Source: Cloacimonetes bacterium UBA6081 (GTDB lineage: Bacteria > Cloacimonadota > Cloacimonadia > Cloacimonadales > Cloacimonadaceae). Taken from it: a stretch of 6,876 bases of DNA. The DNA is taken from NCBI GenBank assembly GCA_002428685.1, contig DIXL01000028.1:1-6876 (forward strand), in the 5' to 3' direction. A program made the position numbers and the translations under genes. Below, one piece after another: positions 1-6,662 of this stretch. Below the pieces are notes generated by a model. The model was not told the origin of the DNA. It saw only the letters and a list, made by a program, of their open reading frames with translations, and made no database searches. Position 1 is the first letter of the stretch; every line of letters starts with the position of its first letter.

Positions 1-71
1 ATACCAAGTTTGACACAACACTAGGGTACTTGGCGCATGATTTAGTTTTTTCTCTTCATCACCTCCGCTCT

Positions 72-77
72 TATAAT
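72..77 (+). promoter_or_regulatory. Candidate -10 box upstream of the SWIM gene
   Basis: A perfect TATAAT lies 70 bases before the ATG of the SWIM protein gene. The sequence at the matching -35 distance (around 49-54, TTTCTC) is a poor match, so this would be a weak or activator-dependent promoter. A perfect TTGACA at 10-15 is too far away to pair with it. The box also sits inside a frame that is open from the left edge of the window to a TGA at 90-92, so it could lie within the end of an upstream gene. The call rests on the -10 match and its position only. Confidence 0.35.
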
Positions 78-103
78 TCACAATTTCCTTGACTAAATCC
101 CCA

Positions 104-132
104 GATCTCGAGATCAAGATGCAAATATGCAT
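104..132. promoter_or_regulatory. Two adjacent palindromes in the SWIM gene leader
   Basis: GATCTCGAGATC at 104-115 is a perfect 12-base palindrome. It is followed by ATGCA (119-123) and TGCAT (128-132), an inverted repeat around an AATA spacer. Both lie between the candidate -10 box (72-77) and the ribosome-binding site AGGAG (137-141), where a repressor site or an RNA hairpin affecting translation would be expected. No specific regulator can be named from the sequence. Confidence 0.35.
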
Positions 133-146
133 ACATAGGAGTAGCA

Positions 147-1868
147 ATGTGTTTCATGGAGTTTATTAATTGCGCCAATACAATAATTCGCCAGCGAGGC
201 GAAGATTACTTTAATGGTGGTTGTGTAACCGAGCTGAAAAAAATAACCGATACGAAATGGACAGCCAAAGTACAGGGAAGTAGTCCCTATAATACAAGAG
301 TGGAAATAGATGAACAAGAAGTGGATGGTTGGGGATGCACCTGTCCCTATGAAGGCGCAATTTGTAAACACGTAATTGCCACCTGCTATGCGATTATTGA
401 TTCAAAGCAGAAATCAACTTTCCAAATCACACAAAAAGAAACTCACGAAGTTAGCCTGAAACAGATCATTAGTTCCTTAAGCCGTGAAGAATTGGAAACA
501 CAATTCCAGAAATTGATTTCAAAATCGCCTTCCTCCAAAGAAGAGTTTATCATGCAAAACTTGGACAAGGTGCAGGAAGAATCAAAATACTCAAATCTGG
601 TTAACAGTATTTGCAGAAACAGCATTGATAACCGAGCACTATTTTCCAAGTGTGAAAATCTCCTTGTCTCTGCTGAAACCCTTATTGATCAGAACAAAGC
701 AGCCGATGCATGGGAAATCTGCCGTTTGTTGATGGAAAATGCAGTTTCCCTTATGTATGATTTGGACGAAGAGCAAGAAGAGGATGACTATGATGATTAT
801 GAGTGCTATTATGATTATGAAGAGGATTGGGACGAAGATCAGGAATTTTTCTATAGCGATTTAATCAGGCTAATTACAGAAACCATCCATAAAATAGCTA
901 CTGTGGCAGATTCAGTACTGCAATCCACTATTCATAATTGGTGTTTGGAAGGACTGGCTGAAACAGAGTTTGATGCTGAATTAGAAGAGAGTTTACTTAA
1001 TCTGATAGGCTATTTTATTAACGAAACAAACCCGGAACAAAGGTTTCTGGAGCTGTTGGATACAAAAATAGCAAACCATGATAATGATCAGGTTACCGAA
1101 CTGAGTCTGGAGAAACTGTTGGCCATTAAAATTGCATATCTGAAACGCACCGGCCGCGAACCAGAAGCATGGCAGATAATTGAGCAATATAAACACCTCA
1201 ATTGCTACCGACTGCTTTTGATTGATAAGTATATTCAGGACAAGCGTTTTGAAGAGGCAATAAACCTCTGCAATCAATCACTTAACGATCCAGAATTCGT
1301 AGCTTATCAACGAATCCCCTATACGGAACTTCTGCTGAAAATATCAGTGGAAGAACATGATCCAGCAATGCAGAAACACTATACGCGTGCGCTATTCTTT
1401 TTGAACAACTACAACATGAAGTATTTCGGTGAGCTAAAAGCAATGTATTCCCCGGAAGAATGGCCAAAAACATCCACTGAGATCGAGCAGGAAATTATCA
1501 AAGCAAAAAGCTATTTAAGTTCACAAGCACTGGCGAATATCTATGTAGAAAATCAGGATTATGGAAAACTCCTGAATATCTTAAAGAACCATACCTGCGA
1601 TTCTTCCTTATTCATCAACTACGGTAAATACGCAGCAAAGGCGAATGAACTGGAGTTTATTGCATGTTACCAAAGTATGCTATCCAAGAAAATGGAACAT
1701 ACCGGACGCTCTACCTATGAAGAAGTTGCCAGACACCTGCATAACCTGTTATCTATCACAAAAAAACCGCAAATTATTGGCGATATAATAACCGGTTTCA
1801 TAAAACAATACTCAAACCGCCGGGCTATGATTGAGATTTTCAAACGGGAATTTGCTAAGATAGGCTGA
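147..1868 (+). CDS. SWIM zinc-finger protein with acidic linker and helical C-terminal region
   Basis: A 573-residue cytoplasmic protein. Residues 61-75 hold a SWIM zinc-binding motif, C64-x-C66 ... C73-x-H75, preceded by an RGEDYF-type segment (residues 17-22) typical of bacterial SWIM proteins. SWIM domains are known as DNA- or protein-binding modules, and the precise role here is unknown. A run at about 205-233 is almost entirely Asp, Glu and Tyr. The rest, roughly 240-573, is predicted by eye to be alpha-helical with weak TPR-like character (for example the stretch with EAWQIIEQY and RFEEAINLC near 346-390). I see no helicase or nuclease motif. The start at ATG 147 is supported by AGGAG at 137-141, five bases upstream. 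The next in-frame Met (residue 4) would leave the SWIM domain unaffected. The gene ends in TGA. It lies 136 bases before a restriction-modification pair on the same strand, so a defence-related role is possible but only by association. Confidence 0.8.
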   Translation: MCFMEFINCANTIIRQRGEDYFNGGCVTELKKITDTKWTAKVQGSSPYNTRVEIDEQEVDGWGCTCPYEGAICKHVIATCYAIIDSKQKSTFQITQKETHEVSLKQIISSLSREELETQFQKLISKSPSSKEEFIMQNLDKVQEESKYSNLVNSICRNSIDNRALFSKCENLLVSAETLIDQNKAADAWEICRLLMENAVSLMYDLDEEQEEDDYDDYECYYDYEEDWDEDQEFFYSDLIRLITETIHKIATVADSVLQSTIHNWCLEGLAETEFDAELEESLLNLIGYFINETNPEQRFLELLDTKIANHDNDQVTELSLEKLLAIKIAYLKRTGREPEAWQIIEQYKHLNCYRLLLIDKYIQDKRFEEAINLCNQSLNDPEFVAYQRIPYTELLLKISVEEHDPAMQKHYTRALFFLNNYNMKYFGELKAMYSPEEWPKTSTEIEQEIIKAKSYLSSQALANIYVENQDYGKLLNILKNHTCDSSLFINYGKYAAKANELEFIACYQSMLSKKMEHTGRSTYEEVARHLHNLLSITKKPQIIGDIITGFIKQYSNRRAMIEIFKREFAKIG

Positions 1869-1921
1869 ACGAGAAACATATAACTTAGCTATAAGGTGTG
1901 GGAGCCAAGGCAGATAATCCG

Positions 1922-1964
1922 ATTCCCGATTTTCCTTGACATTGGTGTCGGGAATTTGATACGC
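1922..1964 (+). promoter_or_regulatory. Candidate promoter and inverted repeat before the methyltransferase
   Basis: A perfect TTGACA (1936-1941) is followed after 16 bases by GATACG (1958-1963), a weak -10 that keeps the central ATA. An exact 8-base inverted repeat, ATTCCCGA (1922-1929) and TCGGGAAT (1948-1955), brackets the -35 box with an 18-base gap. That geometry suits an operator that blocks or positions RNA polymerase. Controlled methyltransferase expression is common in restriction-modification systems, either by a separate C protein or by the methyltransferase itself. No U-tract follows the right arm, which argues against an intrinsic terminator for the preceding gene. The promoter call is inferred from motif position only. 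Confidence 0.45.
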
Positions 1965-2004
1965 GTTTTGGAGGTTTAACAAAATCATTAATGAAGAGGA
2001 ACAG

Positions 2005-3294
2005 ATGATCACAAAGCACACCATAATCAATGGCGACAGCCGCAACATGAGCCTAATAAAGGACAAAAGCGTGCATCTGATTATCACCTCTCCGCCTTAT
2101 TGGCAGCTAAAGGACTATGGCAGCAGCAAGCAAATTGGCTTTGATGAAGATTACGAAAGCTATATCAACAGCCTCAATCTGGTGTGGACGGAATGCAACC
2201 GCATTTTACACAATGGCTGCCGTTTATGCATCAATATTGGCGATCAGTTTGCCCGCTCTGTGTATTATGGAAGGTATAAAGTTATCCCCATTCGCACTGA
2301 AATCATCAAGTTTTGTGAAAGTCTGGGGATGGACTATATGGGTGCCGTCATTTGGCAAAAACAAACTACGATGAATACTAGTGGAGGCGGCTCTGTGATG
2401 GGTAGCTTCCCCTATCCCAGAAATGGAATCCTTAAGATTGATTATGAGTTTATTCTCCTTTTCAAAAAGCTGGGAGATGCCCCCAAACCTACTTTGGAGC
2501 AAAAGCAGAAATCCGAACTTACCAAAGAAGAATGGAATAAATACTTCAGCGGACACTGGAATTTTGGCGGAGTTAGGCAAGACGAGCATATGGCTATGTT
2601 CCCGGAAGAATTGCCTTTACGCTTGATAAAGATGTTCAGCTTTTATGGCGAGACTGTTTGCGATCCGTTTTTGGGTAGCGGAACCACAAGTTTGGCAGCC
2701 ATGCATGTGGACCGCAATTCCATCGGTTATGAAATAAATCCCGATTACATCAAACTAATTAAAAACAAGCTATCCCCTGCACAGATGGATCTGTTTTCCT
2801 GCCAGGTGAATTTCTGGGTGGATAACTCTCAGCCCGATTATTCCGAAGCACTGCTCAATATGCCATACAAATTCAGCGACCCACACAAAGTAAATAAGCT
2901 GCTGGATATCAAAAAACTGAACTTTGGTTCCAGAATGGATGATAAACAGATGGAACAGCCAGAGTACTACAACGTTAAGGAAATCATTAATCCTTCCTTA
3001 ATGTTGCTAAATAATGGGCTTCAAATACGGTTAATAGGGATTAAGGAAAACCCCTCCAGCAAGGCAAGTGCCATGGAATTCCTGCATCTGAAACTAAATG
3101 GGCAGCAGGTATTCTTACGTTTCGACACAACCAAGTATGATTCTGACCACATCTTGCTCTGCTATCTATACCTAAAGAACAAAACCTTTATCAATATGCA
3201 CCTGCTAAAGGAAGGGCTGGTTGATTTGGATGAAAGCTACAAATTTCAATATATCAGCAAATTCAAAGAGGTGATAAGTGAAAGATTGGCATAA
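2005..3294 (+). CDS. Type II DNA methyltransferase (N4-cytosine type) with SNase-like C-terminal domain
   Basis: A 429-residue enzyme that should transfer a methyl group from S-adenosylmethionine to DNA and protect the cell from the nuclease encoded next to it. Catalytic motif IV is T28-S-P-P-Y-W33, the form typical of N4-cytosine methyltransferases. The AdoMet-binding motif DPFLGSGTT (220-228) lies after it, giving the beta-type motif order. Residues about 325-429 do not belong to the usual methyltransferase core. They align by eye to staphylococcal nuclease: N-G-L-Q-I-R-L-I-G-I (337-346), KASAMEF (353-359), a YDSDHILLCYLYL segment (378-390) and FINMHLLKEGL (395-405). The expected nuclease residues are not kept: the Asp of the DGDT-like loop, the Asp/Glu after RLIGI and the Arg of the YGR-like loop are all replaced. 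The tail is therefore probably an inactive OB-fold used for DNA or partner binding. Start ATG 2005 has GAGGA at 1996-2000. The methyltransferase call is secure. Target specificity is inferred as CTAG from the MjaI-like partner only. Confidence 0.88.
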   Translation: MITKHTIINGDSRNMSLIKDKSVHLIITSPPYWQLKDYGSSKQIGFDEDYESYINSLNLVWTECNRILHNGCRLCINIGDQFARSVYYGRYKVIPIRTEIIKFCESLGMDYMGAVIWQKQTTMNTSGGGSVMGSFPYPRNGILKIDYEFILLFKKLGDAPKPTLEQKQKSELTKEEWNKYFSGHWNFGGVRQDEHMAMFPEELPLRLIKMFSFYGETVCDPFLGSGTTSLAAMHVDRNSIGYEINPDYIKLIKNKLSPAQMDLFSCQVNFWVDNSQPDYSEALLNMPYKFSDPHKVNKLLDIKKLNFGSRMDDKQMEQPEYYNVKEIINPSLMLLNNGLQIRLIGIKENPSSKASAMEFLHLKLNGQQVFLRFDTTKYDSDHILLCYLYLKNKTFINMHLLKEGLVDLDESYKFQYISKFKEVISERLA

Positions 3295-3976
3295 AGAGAA
3301 AGACGGCGAGAATTACAGATATCTACGCGAAACACTATTAAACTATGGACTTAACCGTTGGGGTTTGAACAAAGCGGCCAGTGTGGGCAAAACATCGGAA
3401 TTGATCCGCAGTTGCGCACCTAAAACCTATCAGGACTGGGTGGATTTTTACTTCAATAAAGCAGTGCAAAACAAGAAAAATGGTATCCCCATTACAATAG
3501 ACTACATAGAAGAGCTTGGCAAAACACTGTATGTAAAACTTACTGAAGTAGTTAGCAAGGAACTGGAATCTATCAGCTTGGAAGAGTGCATAGATTATGT
3601 TTACAACCTTGTGATAAACCGTACTTTTGAAGGATATCAAACTGAGATCAAAACCATCTATGGCATCCTGGAAAAAGAGCTTGGATGCACAATAAAACCT
3701 GCCCCGGACAAATGGGATAGAAGTTATTCGGTCGATTTCTAGATAGATGTGAAGCCAAATGTGTATGTTGGCATTCAGATAAAACCCATTACAGGTAACT
3801 CCCTCAACGATTACCAGTGGGTAGAAATGCACCGTGCCCACCATGAAAAATTCTCCAAGAAGTTCCATGGGAAAGTGTTCTTTGTTTACTCAAGGAAAGT
3901 TGGAGATAGGAAAGTAATACATAATTCTGATGTTGTCGGCGAGATTTTACAGGAAATGCACAGGCTTAAACTCTAA
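3278..3976 (+). pseudogene. MjaI-like type II restriction endonuclease, interrupted by an in-frame TAG
   Basis: One 233-codon frame with a single amber codon at 3740-3742. The 154 residues before it and the 77 codons after it are in the same frame with no other disruption. The N-terminal part (L-L-N-Y near 20-23, then VGKTSELI at 36-43 and KTYQDW at 49-54) resembles what I remember of MjaI-family (CTAG) restriction enzymes. A PD-(D/E)xK-like active site can be proposed from E123, D153 and Q167-I-K169. The stop at codon 155 falls between D153 and QIK, so the short product would lack the catalytic Lys and should be inactive unless the TAG is read through. The start is GTG 3278 with AAAGAGG at 3265-3271. 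It overlaps the methyltransferase end by 17 bases, which implies translational coupling. A separate 75-residue product from GTG 3749 lacks a ribosome-binding site. A sequencing error, a strain-level mutation or recoding are alternatives. The family call is from memory of motifs. Confidence 0.65.
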
Positions 3977-4361
3977 ACTAACCTAAAATAAATCGATATT
4001 AACTGGTACAGATTACGGATGTTAAAACCTGAATACTGCCTATCCGTTGTCCTCCATAAGTCCTTCCCGCCGATAGAGATATAGGCAGCCTTGGAGCTAG
4101 CGGAGGCGGTAATGACTCCTGGATTTACCTGTATGCTGCGCTATTTTTTCTTATGCTTGTGCTTGGTCGAATTTTCCTGTTATTACACTGTCATTGTTCA
4201 TTTTTTTGATATTGATAGGGCAATAACAGAGAAATTCAAGCAAGGAGCAATTACACAGCAAGACGCAAATCACAGTTCAACAAAGCTTGCCGCCCTGTTT
4301 CTAAAGGCGCATTCCTTTTTCTCTTGACTTGCCAAGCCTATTGTGCGTTTTTTGCATCACT
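3977..4361. other. AT-rich intergenic spacer without a convincing gene
   Basis: About 385 bases between the broken nuclease gene and the permease. It holds an inverted repeat CTGCCTAT (4036-4043) / ATAGGCAG (4081-4088) and a smaller one ACGGAT (4015-4020) / ATCCGT (4042-4047). The two share bases 4042-4043, so they are mutually exclusive folds. AAAGG (4303-4307) and CCTTT (4314-4318) next to a T-run make at most a weak terminator-like hairpin. A 78-codon frame from TTG 4091 is low-complexity, hydrophobic and has no ribosome-binding site. I see no recognisable RNA gene, insertion-sequence end or attachment site. It is probably a boundary zone between the restriction segment and the metabolic genes, and must carry whatever promoter serves the permease. 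Confidence 0.5.
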
Positions 4362-5330
4362 ATGAGAAATATCAAAATTTTAGGGATGGAATATGCCCTC
4401 TGGTTATACATTGTGGCATGCTTAAGTTGGCTGCTGTTAAGGCTTTGGGAGCTACATATCACTGCCCCGGTAATTTTGCTGTTCCCCTTGATAATAGCGG
4501 CTGTGATGATGCTGGATAAAGGTAATCTGGCAGCTAAAATTGCCGGAATTACAACCAAAAGCATCCTGTGGAAAGTGGAGCTATTTATCATTCTATCTAT
4601 AAGCCTGATAATGGCTTGGGTGATTGTAGAGGTAAAACCGCTGGACTTTTTGACGCAGGCTGCCAACACGCAGAGCATTCTCAGCGGCATCTTCAATCCC
4701 AATCCAGCCGAAATGGTGCCCATGCTGGCAGCCTTGATGGAGACTATCTTTCTGGCTTTGCTGGCCACTGTGTTTGCCATTCCCTTTGCCTTTGTGCTGT
4801 CTTTTTTTGCGGCCAAAAACCTGATGTTCGGCTCAATTTGGGGCAGACTGGCCTATCTTGCCATCCGCACGGTTTCCACAATCTTTCGTAGCATCGAAGC
4901 CATCGTTTGGGCTATTATTTTCTGTGTGTGGGTTGGGATAGGTCCCTTTGCCGGCATGCTGGCTTTGTGGATTCATTCCATCGCAGCCTTGATAAAACTT
5001 TATAGCGAACAAATCGAGAACATAGATTCCGGACCGGTGGAAGCCATCAAAGCCACGGGGGCATCCACGTTGCAGGTATGGTGCTATGCAGTTGCCCCAC
5101 AAATACTTGCACCCTATCTGGCTTTCACTATTTACCGCTGGGATATCAATGTGCGCATGGCTACAATCGTAGGTTTTGTGGGTGGCGGTGGCATAGGCTT
5201 GGCTTTGTATCAGCAGCAACAAATGCTTGCCTGGCGCAATGTGGGGCTTATCATGTGGTTAATAGCACTGGTGGTGTGGGTGATGGATATGTTCAGTGGC
5301 TACATTCGCAACCGGCTGATTACAAACTAA
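4362..5330 (+). CDS. phnE: PhnE-like ABC transporter permease
   Basis: An integral inner-membrane permease of the phosphonate/phosphate-type ABC importer family, which would work with a PhnC-like ATPase and a PhnD-like binding protein. Counting from ATG 4362 gives 322 residues. Hydrophobic spans are visible near residues 11-28, 34-50, 73-90, 117-140, 180-206 and 290-308. The cytoplasmic EAA loop that docks the ATPase is present as E-A-I-K-A-T-G-A (227-234), ending in VAPQ (244-247). It is followed by the family-typical R-W-D-I-N-V-R and a Gly-rich GFVGGGGIG segment. It is about 50 residues longer than the E. coli protein because of an extra N-terminal hydrophobic part. The start is uncertain: ATG 4362 lacks a clear Shine-Dalgarno, TTG 4329 would add 11 residues, and ATG 4386 has AGGG immediately against it. 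Neither transporter partner is in the window. The next gene starts 10 bases after the stop. The substrate is not determined: phosphonate is the family default, not proven here. Confidence 0.82.
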   Translation: MRNIKILGMEYALWLYIVACLSWLLLRLWELHITAPVILLFPLIIAAVMMLDKGNLAAKIAGITTKSILWKVELFIILSISLIMAWVIVEVKPLDFLTQAANTQSILSGIFNPNPAEMVPMLAALMETIFLALLATVFAIPFAFVLSFFAAKNLMFGSIWGRLAYLAIRTVSTIFRSIEAIVWAIIFCVWVGIGPFAGMLALWIHSIAALIKLYSEQIENIDSGPVEAIKATGASTLQVWCYAVAPQILAPYLAFTIYRWDINVRMATIVGFVGGGGIGLALYQQQQMLAWRNVGLIMWLIALVVWVMDMFSGYIRNRLITN

Positions 5331-5340
5331 AGGACACACA

Positions 5341-6654
5341 ATGCAACAATATAACCCTGTGGAACTACTGCTAAAGAAACGTGACGGCAAAGTGCTCAGC
5401 GAGCTGGAAATAGATTTTTTTATCAATGGCTATCTGGATGGCTCAATTGCCGAATACCAGATGAGTGCTCTGCTGATGGCCTGCTACTTTCAGGGTTTGG
5501 AAAGCTCTGAAATAGCTGCACTTACCAAAAGTTACATAGATTCCGGCAAAACCATTGGCTTTGGCTTTGACATGCCTGTGGCCGATAAACATTCCACCGG
5601 CGGCGTGGGCGACAAAATCAGCCTGATGCTGGCTCCCATTGCTGCTTCATTGGGTTTGTATGTCCCCATGATTTCGGGTCGTGGCTTAGGGCACACCGGT
5701 GGCACGTTGGATAAGCTGGAATCCATTCCTGGTTTTAGAACCTCATTTAGCATGCAGGAATTCAAAGCACTGGTGGAAAAACACGGCTTTGCTTTGGTAG
5801 GCCAATCTGCCGAATTGGTGCCTGCCGATAAGCGAATTTATGCCCTGCGCGATGTAACTGCCACCGTGGAAAGCCCGGGCTTGATAACTGCCAGCATCAT
5901 GAGTAAGAAAATTGCCGAAGGTGCCTGGCATCTGGTGATTGATTTGAAGATTGGCAGTGGTGCTTTTATGCCCAATTTGCGGCGTGCCAAAGAACTTGCG
6001 GAATTATTGATGTTCACCGGCAAGAGCTTTGGTCAAAGTGTTACCGTGGTGTTTTCCAATATGAATTCGCCCCTGGGACACGCAGTTGGCAACGCTCTGG
6101 AGATGATTGAAGCCATTGAATATCTAAAAGGAAATTACCTGCCCGATACCTATGAACTCACTACGGCACTAACGGCTCAAATGCTTATCAGTACAGGCAT
6201 GGCAAGCAGTTTTGGAGATGCCAAACAGCAGATTGATACCGCGGTTAGCAGTGGCAAAGCCCTGGCAAAATTGCGCGAGATTATTAGTGCTCAGGGTGGA
6301 GACCCAAGAGTGCTGAATGACTACACGCTGTTTGCACAAGCTCCTGTGGTGGTGCCAATTACAGCGGAATCAGGCGGTTATGTGCATGCCATAGATTCCC
6401 GGGCCATTGGCTATGCCTTGGTGCGCATCAAAGCAGGGAGAATGGTGGTTAGCGATACTATAGATTACGGGGCTGGGGCTTTGCTCTATCCCAAAATTGG
6501 TGATCAGGTTGCTTCCGGCCAGGTTATTGGTGAAGTCCATGCCGCCACACAAGAACAGGCAAAGGAAGTTGCAGAGCTGATTTTGGCTGCCTATAAGATA
6601 AACGAAATTCCCAAAGCCAAAGAACCGCTGATTTACGAAATAGCAAGCAGCTAA
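5341..6654 (+). CDS. pdp: Pyrimidine-nucleoside phosphorylase (thymidine phosphorylase family)
   Basis: A complete 437-residue cytoplasmic enzyme, a normal length for the family. It splits uridine, thymidine or deoxyuridine with phosphate into the base and (deoxy)ribose 1-phosphate in pyrimidine salvage. The phosphate-binding loop KHSTGGVGDK (83-92) and the family signature SGRGLGHTGGTLDKLE (112-127) are intact. The pyrimidine-binding residues known from E. coli DeoA (Arg171, Ser186, Lys190) correspond to R170, S185 and K189. The layout is an N-terminal helical domain (about 1-65), a central phosphoribosyltransferase-like domain and a C-terminal PYNP domain from about 345. The C-terminus PLIYE and general wording look closer to Bacillus-type pyrimidine-nucleoside phosphorylases than to E. 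coli DeoA, hence pdp rather than deoA, though substrate range cannot be settled by eye. ATG 5341 has AGGA at 5331-5334. It follows the permease by 10 bases, so the two are very likely co-transcribed. Confidence 0.95.
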   Translation: MQQYNPVELLLKKRDGKVLSELEIDFFINGYLDGSIAEYQMSALLMACYFQGLESSEIAALTKSYIDSGKTIGFGFDMPVADKHSTGGVGDKISLMLAPIAASLGLYVPMISGRGLGHTGGTLDKLESIPGFRTSFSMQEFKALVEKHGFALVGQSAELVPADKRIYALRDVTATVESPGLITASIMSKKIAEGAWHLVIDLKIGSGAFMPNLRRAKELAELLMFTGKSFGQSVTVVFSNMNSPLGHAVGNALEMIEAIEYLKGNYLPDTYELTTALTAQMLISTGMASSFGDAKQQIDTAVSSGKALAKLREIISAQGGDPRVLNDYTLFAQAPVVVPITAESGGYVHAIDSRAIGYALVRIKAGRMVVSDTIDYGAGALLYPKIGDQVASGQVIGEVHAATQEQAKEVAELILAAYKINEIPKAKEPLIYEIASS

Positions 6655-6662
6655 GGGGAAAT

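Noticed and set aside
10..15. Perfect TTGACA near the left edge as a -35 box
   Set aside because: No acceptable -10 lies 16-18 bases downstream (GCGCAT region), and it is too far from the TATAAT at 72-77.
3..92. Frame open from the left edge to a TGA, possibly the end of an upstream gene
   Set aside because: Only 29 codons are visible, with no recognisable C-terminal motif. It cannot be told from chance.
1991..2008. Five-residue leader peptide (MKRNR) overlapping the methyltransferase start
   Set aside because: The GGAGG at 1970-1974 is 16 bases away, too far to be its ribosome-binding site, and so short a frame is expected by chance.
3338..3868. 176-codon minus-strand frame across the endonuclease gene
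   Set aside because: It lies opposite a plus-strand frame that has matching family motifs and a good ribosome-binding site. Its Cys/Phe/Ile-rich product is typical of an antisense shadow.
4303..4322. Possible intrinsic terminator AAAGG/CCTTT with T-run
   Set aside because: A five-base, A/T-dominated stem is too weak, and it lies immediately before the permease with no gene ending nearby.
4091..4327. 78-codon frame from TTG in the spacer
   Set aside because: It has no ribosome-binding site, a hydrophobic low-complexity product, no recognisable domain and a rare start codon. It looks like a chance frame in AT-rich sequence.
4301..4816. 171-codon minus-strand frame opposite the permease
   Set aside because: It is antisense to clear PhnE-like coding sequence and shows no domain of its own.
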